Shown one piece after another: positions 1-8,329 of a stretch of DNA of 64,000 nucleotides; position 1 is the stretch's first letter; the number at the start of each line of letters is the position of its first letter. Made by a program: the position numbers and the translations under genes. The DNA comes from Pimelobacter simplex. GTDB taxonomy: Bacteria; Actinomycetota; Actinomycetes; Propionibacteriales; Nocardioidaceae. A model generated the notes under the pieces. That model made no database searches and was not told the DNA's origin. It saw nothing but the letters and a program-made list of their open reading frames with translations. Where the stretch lies: NCBI RefSeq assembly GCF_900114845.1, contig NZ_FOUK01000001.1, forward strand, positions 1 through 64,000, in the 5' to 3' direction.

Positions 1-207
1 CCGTGCGGCCGTCTTGCTTGCGTCGCTCGTGCCTCGCGCCGCGCTGCCGCGCGCGCTGTCGAGGTGGTCTTCGGTTGGGGTGGTCGGGCGCCTTGCGGGA
101 CGGCGCTCGGGACGGCGCCTCCCTCCGCTTCGGTCGCTCGTGCCTCGCCGAGCGCCGCGCGCCGCGCGCCGAGCGCCGCTTCCGGCCCCAGCCGCCAGCC
201 GTCCTGC
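1..207. other. Non-coding GC-rich edge with a short direct repeat
   Basis: No convincing protein lies here in any frame; the open frames give Arg/Pro/Ala-rich nonsense caused by the base composition. The 16-base string GTCGCTCGTGCCTCGC occurs twice (22-37 and 133-148), and the surroundings share a loose flavour (GCGC/GGCAGC runs, CGAAGAC-like words) with the duplicated element at 5.1-5.3 kb. It probably belongs to an intergenic repeat family or the remains of one; the window edge cuts it. Confidence 0.4.
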
Positions 208-1143
208 TCAGCCCGCGGTGCGCGCGGCCGCCGCGTCCGCGACGCACCCCGCGGCGGCGGCCATGCCGGCCGCGGCGGCGATGAGCACCGAGGCCATCGG
301 CATCGGCAGGCCGGCGGGGGCGGCGAGGTCGCCGGCGGCGAAGACGCCGGGGACGCTGGTGCGGCCCATGACGTCGACGACGACCGCGCCGAGCTCGGTC
401 ATCTCGAGGCCGAGCTGCTCGGCGAAGGGGGTGGCCTGGGTCCAGTCGGTCCGGACGAAGAGGCCGCCGAGCGCGACCGGGACGTCGGTGCCGTCGAGGT
501 CGACCTCCAGCCCGTCGTCCGTACGACGCACCGCCCGCACCGGCTCGGCGACGACGCGGGCGCCTACCCGTGCGAGTGCGGCGCAGGTCGCCTCGTCGGG
601 CTCCGCGCCGTCGGCGAGGACGACGAGCTCGGCGGTGATGGGGGCGAGCATCCCGGAGAAGTGGGCGGCCTGGGGGCCGGTGCCGAGGATGCCGACGGTC
701 TGGCCGGCGAATTCGTGGCCGTGGCAGAACGGGCAGTGCGCGACGAGGTCCCCGAACTGCTCGGCGACGCCGGGGACGTCGGGCAGGTGGTCGGTGACGC
801 CGGTGGCGAGCAGCACCCGGGCCGCGCGGACAACGTCCCCGCCGGCGAGCTCGAGGGCGAAGTCGCCGGCCGCGCCCGAGATCCGGAGCACCTCGGCATC
901 GCGGAAGTCGACGTCGTCGTACTGCTCCGCGTCCTTGCGCGCCGCGAGCCGCAGCACGGCGGGCGGCTCGCCGTCGTGGCCGAGGAAGTTGTGCATGTGG
1001 GTGGCGGGGTCGTTGCGGTAGCGGTCGGTGCCGAGGACGACGGTGCGCTGGTGCATCCGGCCGAGGGTCTGGGCGGCCTGCAGGCCGGCCGAACCGGCGC
1101 CGATCACGGCGACGTCGTACTGCGGGGGGCGGACGGTGTTCAT
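208..1143 (-). CDS. Thioredoxin-reductase-like FAD/NAD(P) disulfide oxidoreductase
   Basis: 311-residue flavoprotein of the thioredoxin reductase-like family. An N-terminal FAD-binding GxGxxG (VIGAGSAG, about residues 14-20), a redox CPFC pair at C137/C140, a second dinucleotide site (GILGTGPQA) and the closing FAD motif (VFAAGDLAAP) occur in the expected order. The CPFC pair differs from the CATC of true thioredoxin reductases, so the electron acceptor is uncertain; no thioredoxin gene is adjacent. An AGGAG ribosome site lies just before the ATG at 1143. The gene is transcribed away from a MerR gene, with a MerR-style promoter between them (1186-1216), suggesting induction by a thiol, metal or oxidant signal (inference). 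Confidence 0.88.
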   Translation of the reverse strand: MNTVRPPQYDVAVIGAGSAGLQAAQTLGRMHQRTVVLGTDRYRNDPATHMHNFLGHDGEPPAVLRLAARKDAEQYDDVDFRDAEVLRISGAAGDFALELAGGDVVRAARVLLATGVTDHLPDVPGVAEQFGDLVAHCPFCHGHEFAGQTVGILGTGPQAAHFSGMLAPITAELVVLADGAEPDEATCAALARVGARVVAEPVRAVRRTDDGLEVDLDGTDVPVALGGLFVRTDWTQATPFAEQLGLEMTELGAVVVDVMGRTSVPGVFAAGDLAAPAGLPMPMASVLIAAAAGMAAAAGCVADAAAARTAG

Positions 1144-1185
1144 GGGAGTCTCCTAGCACGGGATCGTGGACTTGCGCAGGTCACC

Positions 1186-1216
1186 AGCCTGTGACTTCAT
1201 GTCAACATGAAGTCAA
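1186..1216 (-). promoter_or_regulatory. MerR-type promoter/operator with a 19-bp spacer
   Basis: Read on the minus strand, TTGACT (1211-1216) and CAGGCT (1186-1191) are separated by 19 bases, the lengthened spacer typical of promoters activated by MerR proteins. The spacer carries most of a perfect dyad: TGACTTCATG (1192-1201), 4 bases, CATGAAGTCA (1206-1215). It drives the oxidoreductase at 208-1143 and overlaps the 5' end of the merR gene, so autorepression is also likely. The -10 is weak, as expected for an activated promoter. Confidence 0.72.
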
Positions 1217-1647
1217 GTCGCGAGGTGAAGTGGTCGGTCGGCGAGCTGGCCGACCGGTTCGAGCTGGAGCCCCACGTGCTGCGGCACTGGGAGGACAAGG
1301 GGCTGCTGGAGCCGGCGCGCGACGGCGCCGGGCGCCGGGTCTACGTCGAGGACGACGCCTACCGGGTCGCGGTGATCCTCGCGAGCAAGGCGTCCGGGAT
1401 GAGCCTCGACCAGATCCGGGTGCTCGTCGACGCCAGTGCCGACGGACGGCGGGCCGCGCTCAAGGAGCACCTCGTCGAGCTCGACCGCCGGCAGGCCGAG
1501 CTCGAGCGGTCCCGGCACATGACCGAGCACGCGCTGGAGTGCCGCGCGCACGACATCGCGACCTGCCCGGGCTTCCGCTCGCACGTGGCCGACGTGGTCG
1601 AGGGAACCCGCCGCGGCCTGCCGTTGTCAGGAGTCCGCCACTCGTGA
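1207..1647 (+). CDS. MerR family transcriptional regulator
   Basis: 146-residue regulator. The N-terminal winged helix is clear (WSVGELADRFEL then VLRHWEDKGLLEPARD then GRRVY), followed by a long dimerisation helix and a C-terminal ECRAHDIATCPGF segment whose two Cys (spaced by seven residues) could bind metal or sense redox. The ATG at 1207 lies inside the dyad operator; an in-frame GTG at 1225 is a plausible alternative that would leave the whole operator outside the coding region. It probably controls the divergent disulfide oxidoreductase. It lacks the SoxR CxxCxC cluster, so an iron-sulfur sensor is not supported. Confidence 0.85.
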   Translation: MKSSREVKWSVGELADRFELEPHVLRHWEDKGLLEPARDGAGRRVYVEDDAYRVAVILASKASGMSLDQIRVLVDASADGRRAALKEHLVELDRRQAELERSRHMTEHALECRAHDIATCPGFRSHVADVVEGTRRGLPLSGVRHS

Positions 1648-1692
1648 TGGAGTGACCTGGCTCACATTCCGCTCCCGTGTGAAGGCGGCGCC

Positions 1693-2502
1693 ATGTCTCG
1701 GACCCCTCGTGCCCTGCTCTCCCTCGGCGCCGGCCTCGCGGCCGCGCTCGCCTCCGTCATCGGCGTCCCGACGACGGCGCACGCCGCCGCGCCGTCGTAC
1801 GTCGCGCTGGGCGACTCCTACTCCTCGGGCGTCGGCACCCGCAGCTACCTGAGCGACGGCACCGGCTGCCAGCGCTCGTCGTACGCCTACCCGAGGCTGG
1901 TCGCCGCGCAGAAGGGCTACGCGCTCAGCTTCCAGGCCTGCTCCGGCGCGACCGTCAGCACGGTCACGAGCGGTCAGCTGAGCGCGCTGTCGAGCGGCAC
2001 CGACTACGTGACGCTCTCGGTCGGCGGCAACGACGCGGGCTTCACCGGGGTGCTCACCGAGTGCGCGAAGCCGGGCTGGATGTCGAACTGCAACGCGGCG
2101 ATCGACAAGGCGCAGGCGTTCATCACCGGCACGCTGCCGGGCCGGCTGGCCACGCTGTACGCCGCGATCAAGGCCAAGGCGCCCAGCGCCGTGGTGGTCG
2201 TCGTCGGCTACCCGCGGCTGTTCATGGGTGAGGACTGCAATGCCGCGACGTTCTTCTCCCCGGCCGAGGAGACCCGGCTCAACGCGACCGCCGACCTCCT
2301 CAACGGCCGGCTCGCGGCGGCGGCGAGCGCGAAGGGCTTCAAGTGGGCCAATCCGACGTCGCGCTTCACCGGGCACGCCGTCTGCGACTCGCCGGAGTGG
2401 CTCAACGGGCTGTCCAGCCCGGTCAGCGAGAGCTACCACCCCAACCGGCTCGGCCACGCGTCCGGCTACCAGCCGCTGGTCGCGGGGCTGCTCGTCGGCT
2501 GA
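1693..2502 (+). CDS. Secreted SGNH/GDSL-family esterase or lipase
   Basis: 269-residue exported hydrolase. A signal peptide (basic start, hydrophobic core, AHA-A cleavage near residue 31) precedes an SGNH catalytic domain. Block I is GDSYSSG (nucleophile S42), block III is VGGND and block V is SYHPN with the catalytic His. The mature part carries several Cys in a pattern resembling the disulfide-bonded Streptomyces GDSL lipases, and its length fits that group. It likely cleaves acyl esters outside the cell; the substrate cannot be read from sequence. It is followed 40 bases downstream by the penicillin-binding protein gene on the same strand. Confidence 0.88.
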   Translation: MSRTPRALLSLGAGLAAALASVIGVPTTAHAAAPSYVALGDSYSSGVGTRSYLSDGTGCQRSSYAYPRLVAAQKGYALSFQACSGATVSTVTSGQLSALSSGTDYVTLSVGGNDAGFTGVLTECAKPGWMSNCNAAIDKAQAFITGTLPGRLATLYAAIKAKAPSAVVVVVGYPRLFMGEDCNAATFFSPAEETRLNATADLLNGRLAAAASAKGFKWANPTSRFTGHAVCDSPEWLNGLSSPVSESYHPNRLGHASGYQPLVAGLLVG

Positions 2503-2542
2503 GCGTTCCGGATCCGTCGGGCCCGGCTGGTAGAACCGTCGC

Positions 2543-4480
2543 ATGCGGCGATCCTCGGCAGCCCTCGGCACCCTCCTCGTCCTGGCGGGTGCGCTGAGCG
2601 CCTGCTCCGGGAGCGACTCCGGTGACCGTGCCCAGGCCGTGGTCGCCCAGCTCGCGGGCGCGCTGACGGTCGCCGCGACGCCCACCCCGGGCGGCGCCGA
2701 CGCCTCGACGGCGCCCGACCCGCTGGCCACCGTGCCGTTCACCGGCGCCGAGGGCGCCGCCGTCAGCAAGTCCTACGCCGAGCTCGTCGCCGGCATGGAC
2801 GGCATCGCCCCCAAGATCACCGTCGGCAAGGTCGACGACGAGGCCGACCGGCCGACCGCCACCCTCGCCTGGTCCTGGCCCGTGGTCGAGGGCGCCGACC
2901 CGTGGGCCTACGAGACCACCGTCGGCCTGGTCCACGAGGGCGACCGCTGGTCGGTGACCTGGGCGCCCGACGTCGTCGCGCCCGACCTGGCCGAGGGCGA
3001 CACCCTCGACGCGGTCACCCTGCCGACCCAGCGCGGCGACATCACCGGGGCCGGCGGCTCCGTCCTGGTCACCGAGCGCGCCGTGGTCCGGGTCGGCATC
3101 GACCGCAGCCGGGTGCCCGCCGCCGAGGCGCCGGCCTCCGCGCGGGCCCTGGCCCGGCTGGTCGACGTCGACCCCGCCCCCTTCGTCAAGGCGGTCGAGG
3201 GCGCCGGGCCGCGCGCCTTCGTCGAGGCGATCACCTACCGCGCCGACGCCGTACCGGCCGCGGTGCGCAGCCGCATCTCGTCCATCACGGGCGCCCACCA
3301 GGTCAGCGGCCGGCTCTCCCTCGGCCCGTCCCGCGACTTCGCCGCACCGATCCTGGGCCGGGTCGGCCCAGTCACCGCCGAGATGGTCGAGAAGGACCCC
3401 GACGTCTACCGCAGTGGCGACGTCGCCGGCCTGTCCGGCCTCCAGGCGCGCTACGACGAGCAGCTGCGCGGTGCGCCGGGACGCGTCGTCCGTGCGGTGC
3501 CCGCCGCCGGCGAGGCGCAGAGCCGCGAGCTCTACCGCCACGACCCCGTGGCCGGCAAGCCGCTCGCGATCACGCTCGTCGAGCGGCTGCAGACCCTCGC
3601 CGAGCAGACCCTGGCCGACGTCGGTCCGGCCAGCGCGCTCGTCGCGATCCGGCCCAGTGACGGCTCGATCCTCGCCGCGGCCAACGGAGCGGGCACCGGC
3701 GGCCAGAACTACGCCACCTTCGGGCAGCTCGCCCCGGGCTCGACGTTCAAGGCGGTCACCTCGCTGGCGCTCCTGCGCGCCGGGCTCACCCCCGACTCGA
3801 CGGTGCGCTGCACGCCGACGGTCACCGTGAACGGCAAGCAGTTCAAGAACTACTCCGACTACCCGGCGTCCGCGATCGGGACCATCCCGCTGCGCGAGGC
3901 GATCGCCCAGTCCTGCAACACCGCGCTCATCAACCAGCGCGGCGACCTCTCCGACGGCGACCTCTCGGGGGCCGCGGCCACGCTGGGCCTCGGCATCGAC
4001 CACGACCTCGGGTTCCCGTCGTACTTCGGCGAGGTGCCGGCCAAGCCCGCCAGCGACACCGAGGGCGCGGCCGACCTGATCGGGCAGGGCAAGGTGCTCG
4101 CCTCACCGATGGCGATGGCGACCGTGATCGCGAGCGTCCAGGCCGGCAAGACCGTCGTGCCGCGGCTGGTCGACCAGGTGAAGGTGTCGGTGCCCTCCGC
4201 CGCCACTCCGCTCACCGTCGGCGAGGCCGACCAGCTCAAGGCGATGCTGCGCCGGGTCGTCACCGACGGCAGCGGCCGCGGCCTGCTCGACGTACCGGGG
4301 CCGCCGGTGATCGCCAAGACCGGCACCGCGGAGTACTCCGACGGCGGCACCATCAAGACCCACGCCTGGATGATCGCCGCCCAGGGCGACCTCGCCGTCG
4401 CCGTCTTCGTCCAGACCGGTGCCTCCGGCTCGCAGACGGCGGGCCCGCTGCTGGAGGCCTTCCTGCGGGGTGCCCGCTAG
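2543..4480 (+). CDS. Penicillin-binding protein, class B transpeptidase lipoprotein
   Basis: 645 residues. The N-terminus is a lipoprotein signal (hydrophobic run then LSAC). An NTF2-like MecA_N-type domain (about 35-150) and a PBP dimer domain follow, then a transpeptidase domain with all three signature motifs: STFK with nucleophile S400, SCN at 457-459 and KTG at 592-594. It should cross-link peptidoglycan outside the membrane. The MecA_N-like domain is common in actinobacterial and firmicute PBPs and does not by itself imply beta-lactam resistance. TAGAAC lies 6 bases before the ATG at 2543, suggesting a leaderless transcript independent of the upstream esterase. Confidence 0.9.
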   Translation: MRRSSAALGTLLVLAGALSACSGSDSGDRAQAVVAQLAGALTVAATPTPGGADASTAPDPLATVPFTGAEGAAVSKSYAELVAGMDGIAPKITVGKVDDEADRPTATLAWSWPVVEGADPWAYETTVGLVHEGDRWSVTWAPDVVAPDLAEGDTLDAVTLPTQRGDITGAGGSVLVTERAVVRVGIDRSRVPAAEAPASARALARLVDVDPAPFVKAVEGAGPRAFVEAITYRADAVPAAVRSRISSITGAHQVSGRLSLGPSRDFAAPILGRVGPVTAEMVEKDPDVYRSGDVAGLSGLQARYDEQLRGAPGRVVRAVPAAGEAQSRELYRHDPVAGKPLAITLVERLQTLAEQTLADVGPASALVAIRPSDGSILAAANGAGTGGQNYATFGQLAPGSTFKAVTSLALLRAGLTPDSTVRCTPTVTVNGKQFKNYSDYPASAIGTIPLREAIAQSCNTALINQRGDLSDGDLSGAAATLGLGIDHDLGFPSYFGEVPAKPASDTEGAADLIGQGKVLASPMAMATVIASVQAGKTVVPRLVDQVKVSVPSAATPLTVGEADQLKAMLRRVVTDGSGRGLLDVPGPPVIAKTGTAEYSDGGTIKTHAWMIAAQGDLAVAVFVQTGASGSQTAGPLLEAFLRGAR

Positions 4481-4596
4481 ACCCGGTCGCGGCCCGTCGC
4501 CGGCCTGGTGGGCGGCGGAATGCCCTGGAATGGGGATGGTGACGTCCCGGCACCGAACGTAGCGTCGAGGACACCGACGAGCAGCACGGGCCGAAG

Positions 4597-5098
<502 letters not shown>

Positions 5099-5100
<2 letters not shown>

Positions 5101-5192
5101 GCAAACCTCGACCGCGAGCGCGGCAGCGCGTCGAGAGGTATCTGCCGGGCAGCTTGCTGCCCCCACGAGGTACCGAAGACGAGCTCGCGCCG
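5099..5192. repeat. Intergenic repeat element, copy 1
   Basis: About 94 bp starting at GAGCAAACC, repeated 135 bp downstream with about six mismatches. It contains a GGGCAG-CTTG-CTGCCC hairpin and an outer CTCGAC/GTCGAG pairing possibility. It begins at the end of the STAS gene. The tandem arrangement suggests a dispersed or REP-like intergenic element; whether it occurs elsewhere in the genome cannot be seen here. Confidence 0.7.
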
Positions 5193-5233
5193 CCGAGCCG
5201 AACCCACCGCAGGCCGCCAGGAAGCCCCGCCCC

Positions 5234-5327
5234 GAGCAAACCCCGACCGCGAGCGCGGCAGCGCGTCGAGAGGTATCCGCCGGGCAGCTTGCTGCCCCCT
5301 CGAGAGACCGAAGACGCGCTCGCGCCG
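5234..5327. repeat. Intergenic repeat element, copy 2
   Basis: Second copy of the 94-bp element, about 94 percent identical to copy 1 and in the same orientation, separated from it by 41 bp of unrelated sequence. The central GGGCAG-CTTG-CTGCCC hairpin is conserved exactly. The outer CTCGAC/GTCGAG pairing seen in copy 1 is weakened by a T-to-C change. Confidence 0.7.
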
Positions 5328-5340
5328 ACCAAAACGGAGC

Positions 5341-5374
5341 GAGCCCCTCGTCGCATGGGGTCGACAAGGGGCTC
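5341..5374. terminator. Strong hairpin in the 5.1-5.5 kb gap, terminator-like
   Basis: GAGCCCCT (5341-5348) pairs with AGGGGCTC (5367-5374), and after one mismatch GTCG pairs with CGAC, giving a 13-position stem with an 8-base loop. No T-run follows on either strand, which is usual for high-GC actinobacteria. A second, smaller hairpin (CTCACGA 5411-5417 with TCGTGAG 5429-5435) follows. The rest of the 5101-5537 gap beyond the two repeat copies shows nothing codable. Confidence 0.5.
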
Positions 5375-5537
5375 ATGTCGTATCGGTGCTCCCTCCGAAG
5401 TACGACTGGACTCACGATAGCGCGTGGGTCGTGAGGGTCAAAGCCGAATCGGCGATTTTCTCGGCGTCCGGCGTAACCGACCGGATTCTGCGTCGTTGCC
5501 CCTGCCTCGGCGAGGACCGGGGTGCCAGAGTGGGCGC

Positions 5538-7010
5538 ATGAGCTTCCGTGAGCGCCTGCACCACCTGCTGCCCGAGTCGCGCCGCCAGCTGTACGTCGGG
5601 GGCGCGTGGGTGCCGTCCGGGAGCGGGGCGCGGTTCGACGTCCTCGACCCGGCCGACGGGTCGGTGCTGGCCGACGTCGCCGACGGCACGCTGGACGACG
5701 CGCGCGCGGCGCTCGATGCCGCGGCGGGTGCTCAGGAGGCGTGGGCGGCGACGGCGCCGCGGGAGCGGGGCGAGATCCTGCGGCGGACGTTCGGGCTGGT
5801 CACCCAGCACGCCGACGACGTGGCGCTGGTGATGAGCCTCGAGATGGGCAAGCCGATCGCGGAGGCGAAGGGCGAGGTCACGTACGGCGCGGAGTTCCTG
5901 CGGTGGTTCTCCGAGGAGGCGGTGCGGATCCACGGCCGGTGGATGCAGAACCCGGCGGGTGGGAGCCGGCTGCTGACGGTGCGCAAGCCGGTGGGGCCGT
6001 GCCTGTTCATCACGCCGTGGAACTTCCCGCTGGCGATGGGCACGCGCAAGATCGGCCCGGCGATCGCGGCGGGCTGCACGATGGTGGTCAAGCCGGCGGG
6101 GCAGACGCCGCTGACGATGCTGCTGCTGGCGGCGCTGCTCGAGGAGGCGGGGCTGCCGGCCGGCGTCCTCAACGTGGTGACGACGACCGACTCGGGCGGG
6201 CTGAGCAGCACGCTGCAGGCGGATGCCCGGCTGCGGAAGGTCAGCTTCACCGGCTCGACGTCGGTGGGCAAGCGGATCGTGGAGCAGTCGGCGGGCGAGC
6301 TGCAGCGGGTGTCGATGGAGCTGGGCGGCAATGCGCCCTTCCTGGTGTTCGCCGACGCGGACCTCGACGCGGCGGTCGAGGGCGCGATGATCGCGAAGAT
6401 GCGGAACATGGGCGAGGCCTGCACGTCGGCGAACCGGTTCCTGGTCGAGGCGTCGGTCGCGGAGGAGTTCGGGACCAGGCTGGCCGAGCGGATGGGTGGG
6501 CTCAAGGTCGGGCGCGGCCAGGACGTCGGCGTCCAGGTGGGTCCGCTCATCGACGACAAGGCGGTCAGCTCGGTCGCGGCGCTGGTCGACGACGCCGTCG
6601 ACCGTGGGGCGCGGCTGCTCACCGGGGGCCGGGCGCCCGAGGGCGGGGCGGGCTTCTTCTACCCGCCGACGGTGCTGGCCGACGTCCCGGCCGACGCCGA
6701 CGCCGTCCGCAACGAGATCTTCGGCCCGGTCGCGCCGATCACGACCTTCGCCGACGAGGACGAGGCGATCCGGCTGGCCAATGCGACCGAGTACGGCCTG
6801 GCCGCCTACGCCTACACGCGCGACCTGGCCCGCACGATCCGGCTGGCCGAGCGGCTCGAGACGGGGATGCTCGGCATCAACACCGGTCTGGTCTCCAACC
6901 CGGCCGCGCCGTTCGGCGGCGTGAAGGCGAGCGGGTTCGGGCGCGAGGGCGGGTTCGAGGGCATCGAGGAGTACCTCGACACGACGTACGTCGCCCTGCC
7001 GGTCACGTGA
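5538..7010 (+). CDS. gabD: NAD(P)-dependent aldehyde dehydrogenase, succinate-semialdehyde type
   Basis: 490 residues, the full length of the ALDH family. It shows the cofactor segment (FITPWNFPLAMGTRKIGPA), a glycine turn FTGSTSVGK, the catalytic Glu motif MELGGNAPFLVF and the catalytic Cys in GEACTSANRF, ending with the PFGGVKASGFGREGG signature typical of the succinate-semialdehyde/GabD subgroup. It oxidises an aldehyde to the acid; a role in 4-aminobutyrate or polyamine breakdown is likely but no aminotransferase is nearby. The ATG at 5538 is chosen because the family N-terminus starts here. It overlaps the following transporter by GTGA, so the two are co-translated. Confidence 0.87.
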   Translation: MSFRERLHHLLPESRRQLYVGGAWVPSGSGARFDVLDPADGSVLADVADGTLDDARAALDAAAGAQEAWAATAPRERGEILRRTFGLVTQHADDVALVMSLEMGKPIAEAKGEVTYGAEFLRWFSEEAVRIHGRWMQNPAGGSRLLTVRKPVGPCLFITPWNFPLAMGTRKIGPAIAAGCTMVVKPAGQTPLTMLLLAALLEEAGLPAGVLNVVTTTDSGGLSSTLQADARLRKVSFTGSTSVGKRIVEQSAGELQRVSMELGGNAPFLVFADADLDAAVEGAMIAKMRNMGEACTSANRFLVEASVAEEFGTRLAERMGGLKVGRGQDVGVQVGPLIDDKAVSSVAALVDDAVDRGARLLTGGRAPEGGAGFFYPPTVLADVPADADAVRNEIFGPVAPITTFADEDEAIRLANATEYGLAAYAYTRDLARTIRLAERLETGMLGINTGLVSNPAAPFGGVKASGFGREGGFEGIEEYLDTTYVALPVT

Positions 7011-8326
7011 CCGACCAGCTGGTGCCACCCGCGCCGGCCCCGCGCGGGTGGCTGCGGGCGTTCCGGCCGTTCCGGCACGCGTCCTACCGGCGGCTGGGGT
7101 CGGCGCTGGTGCTGACCAGCTTCGGCGGTGGCGTGTGGGTGGTGGCGCTGGTCTGGGAGGTGATCCGGATCGGCGGCGGCGCCAGCGCGCTGTCGCTGGT
7201 GACGACGGCCGGCGCGGTCGGCGTCCTGATCCCGGCGCTGCTGGGCGGCGTCGTGGCCGACCGGGTGCCGCAGAAGCTCATCCTGCTCGCGACGACGTCG
7301 GTCGAGCTGGCGGGGATGGTGCTGGTCGCCGTCCTGTCGTACGCCGACCTGACCCGGCTGTGGCACCTCGCCGTCGTCGCGGCGGTCGCCGGGATGGCGA
7401 TGGCGTTCTACTACCCGGCCTACTCGGCGTGGCTGCCGGCGCTGGTGCCGGAGGAGGACCTGCTCGCGGTCAACGGCTTCGAGGGCATGGTCCGCCCGAC
7501 GATCGGCCAGGCGCTCGGGCCCGCGGTGGCGGGCGGTGTGGTGGGCGCGGCGTCGTCCTCGGCGGCGATCACGGTGGCCGCGGTGGCCTACCTGGGTGGG
7601 CTGCTGGTGCTGACCCGGGTGCCGCTGACCGCCATCCGCCGGGAGCGGCCGGCCGCGACCGGGGACGACGCGGAGCCGCCGCCGGCCGCGCTCGCGACGG
7701 CGCTGGCCGACATCCGCGAGGGCTTCGCCTACATGGTGCGGACGCCGTGGCTGCTGGCCTCGCTGCTGTTCGCGTCGGTGATGATCCTGGTGATCATGGG
7801 GCCGCTCGAGGTCCTGGTCCCGTTCCTGATCAAGGACGACCTCGGTGGCGGTCCGGGCGACCACGCGCTGGTGATGGCCGGCTTCGGCATCGGCGGTGCG
7901 GTCGGCTCGCTGGTGACGGCGTCGCGCCCGATGCCGCGGCGCTACCTGACCTGGATGATGCTGATGTGGGGCGCGGGCTGCCTGCCGTTCCTCGTGGTCG
8001 GGTTCGCGACCGCCGTGTGGCAGGTGGTCGCGGCGGCGACCGTGGTCGGGGCGCTCTTCGCCGCGCCCATGGTGCTGTGGGGGACGCTGCTGCAGCGCCG
8101 GGTGCCGCCCGAGCTGCTGGGCCGGGTCGCCTCGCTCGACTTCTTCGTCTCGATCAGCCTGATGCCGGTGTCGATGGCGCTCGCCGGTCCGGTCGCGGAG
8201 CTGATCGGCCTGGAGGCGACGTTCACGATCGCGGCCGTCGTCCCGGTGGTGGTGGCGGTCGTCGCGGTGGTCGCGGCGCGGCTGCCCGCCGACGAGCTCG
8301 CGCACCCGCTGCGCGACGAGGGCTGA
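7007..8326 (+). CDS. MFS transporter, multidrug/enterobactin-exporter type
   Basis: 439-residue integral membrane protein starting at GTG 7007, whose GTGA overlaps the stop of the aldehyde dehydrogenase. Hydrophobic segments fit 10-12 helices, with a loop after helix 2 (GGVVADRVPQK) resembling MFS motif A and a central charged linker (about residues 210-235). The arrangement with LQRRVPPELLGRVASLDFF late in the protein is typical of the EntS-like MFS_3 exporters. The coupling to an aldehyde dehydrogenase suggests export or uptake of a related metabolite, but the substrate is unknown. Confidence 0.82.
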   Translation: MTDQLVPPAPAPRGWLRAFRPFRHASYRRLGSALVLTSFGGGVWVVALVWEVIRIGGGASALSLVTTAGAVGVLIPALLGGVVADRVPQKLILLATTSVELAGMVLVAVLSYADLTRLWHLAVVAAVAGMAMAFYYPAYSAWLPALVPEEDLLAVNGFEGMVRPTIGQALGPAVAGGVVGAASSSAAITVAAVAYLGGLLVLTRVPLTAIRRERPAATGDDAEPPPAALATALADIREGFAYMVRTPWLLASLLFASVMILVIMGPLEVLVPFLIKDDLGGGPGDHALVMAGFGIGGAVGSLVTASRPMPRRYLTWMMLMWGAGCLPFLVVGFATAVWQVVAAATVVGALFAAPMVLWGTLLQRRVPPELLGRVASLDFFVSISLMPVSMALAGPVAELIGLEATFTIAAVVPVVVAVVAVVAARLPADELAHPLRDEG

Positions 8327-8329
8327 GCC

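Noticed and set aside
3..284. 93-codon open frame at the left edge
   Set aside because: Arg/Cys/Pro-rich composition artefact overlapping the 3' end of the oxidoreductase gene.
2543..4480. mecA-type resistance gene
   Set aside because: The MecA_N-like domain is widespread in native class B PBPs of actinobacteria; no mobile context or regulators of resistance are present.
5341..5437. Possible tRNA or structured RNA in the 5.1-5.5 kb gap
   Set aside because: The hairpins do not form a cloverleaf and no T-loop GTTCGA box or CCA-end context is present.
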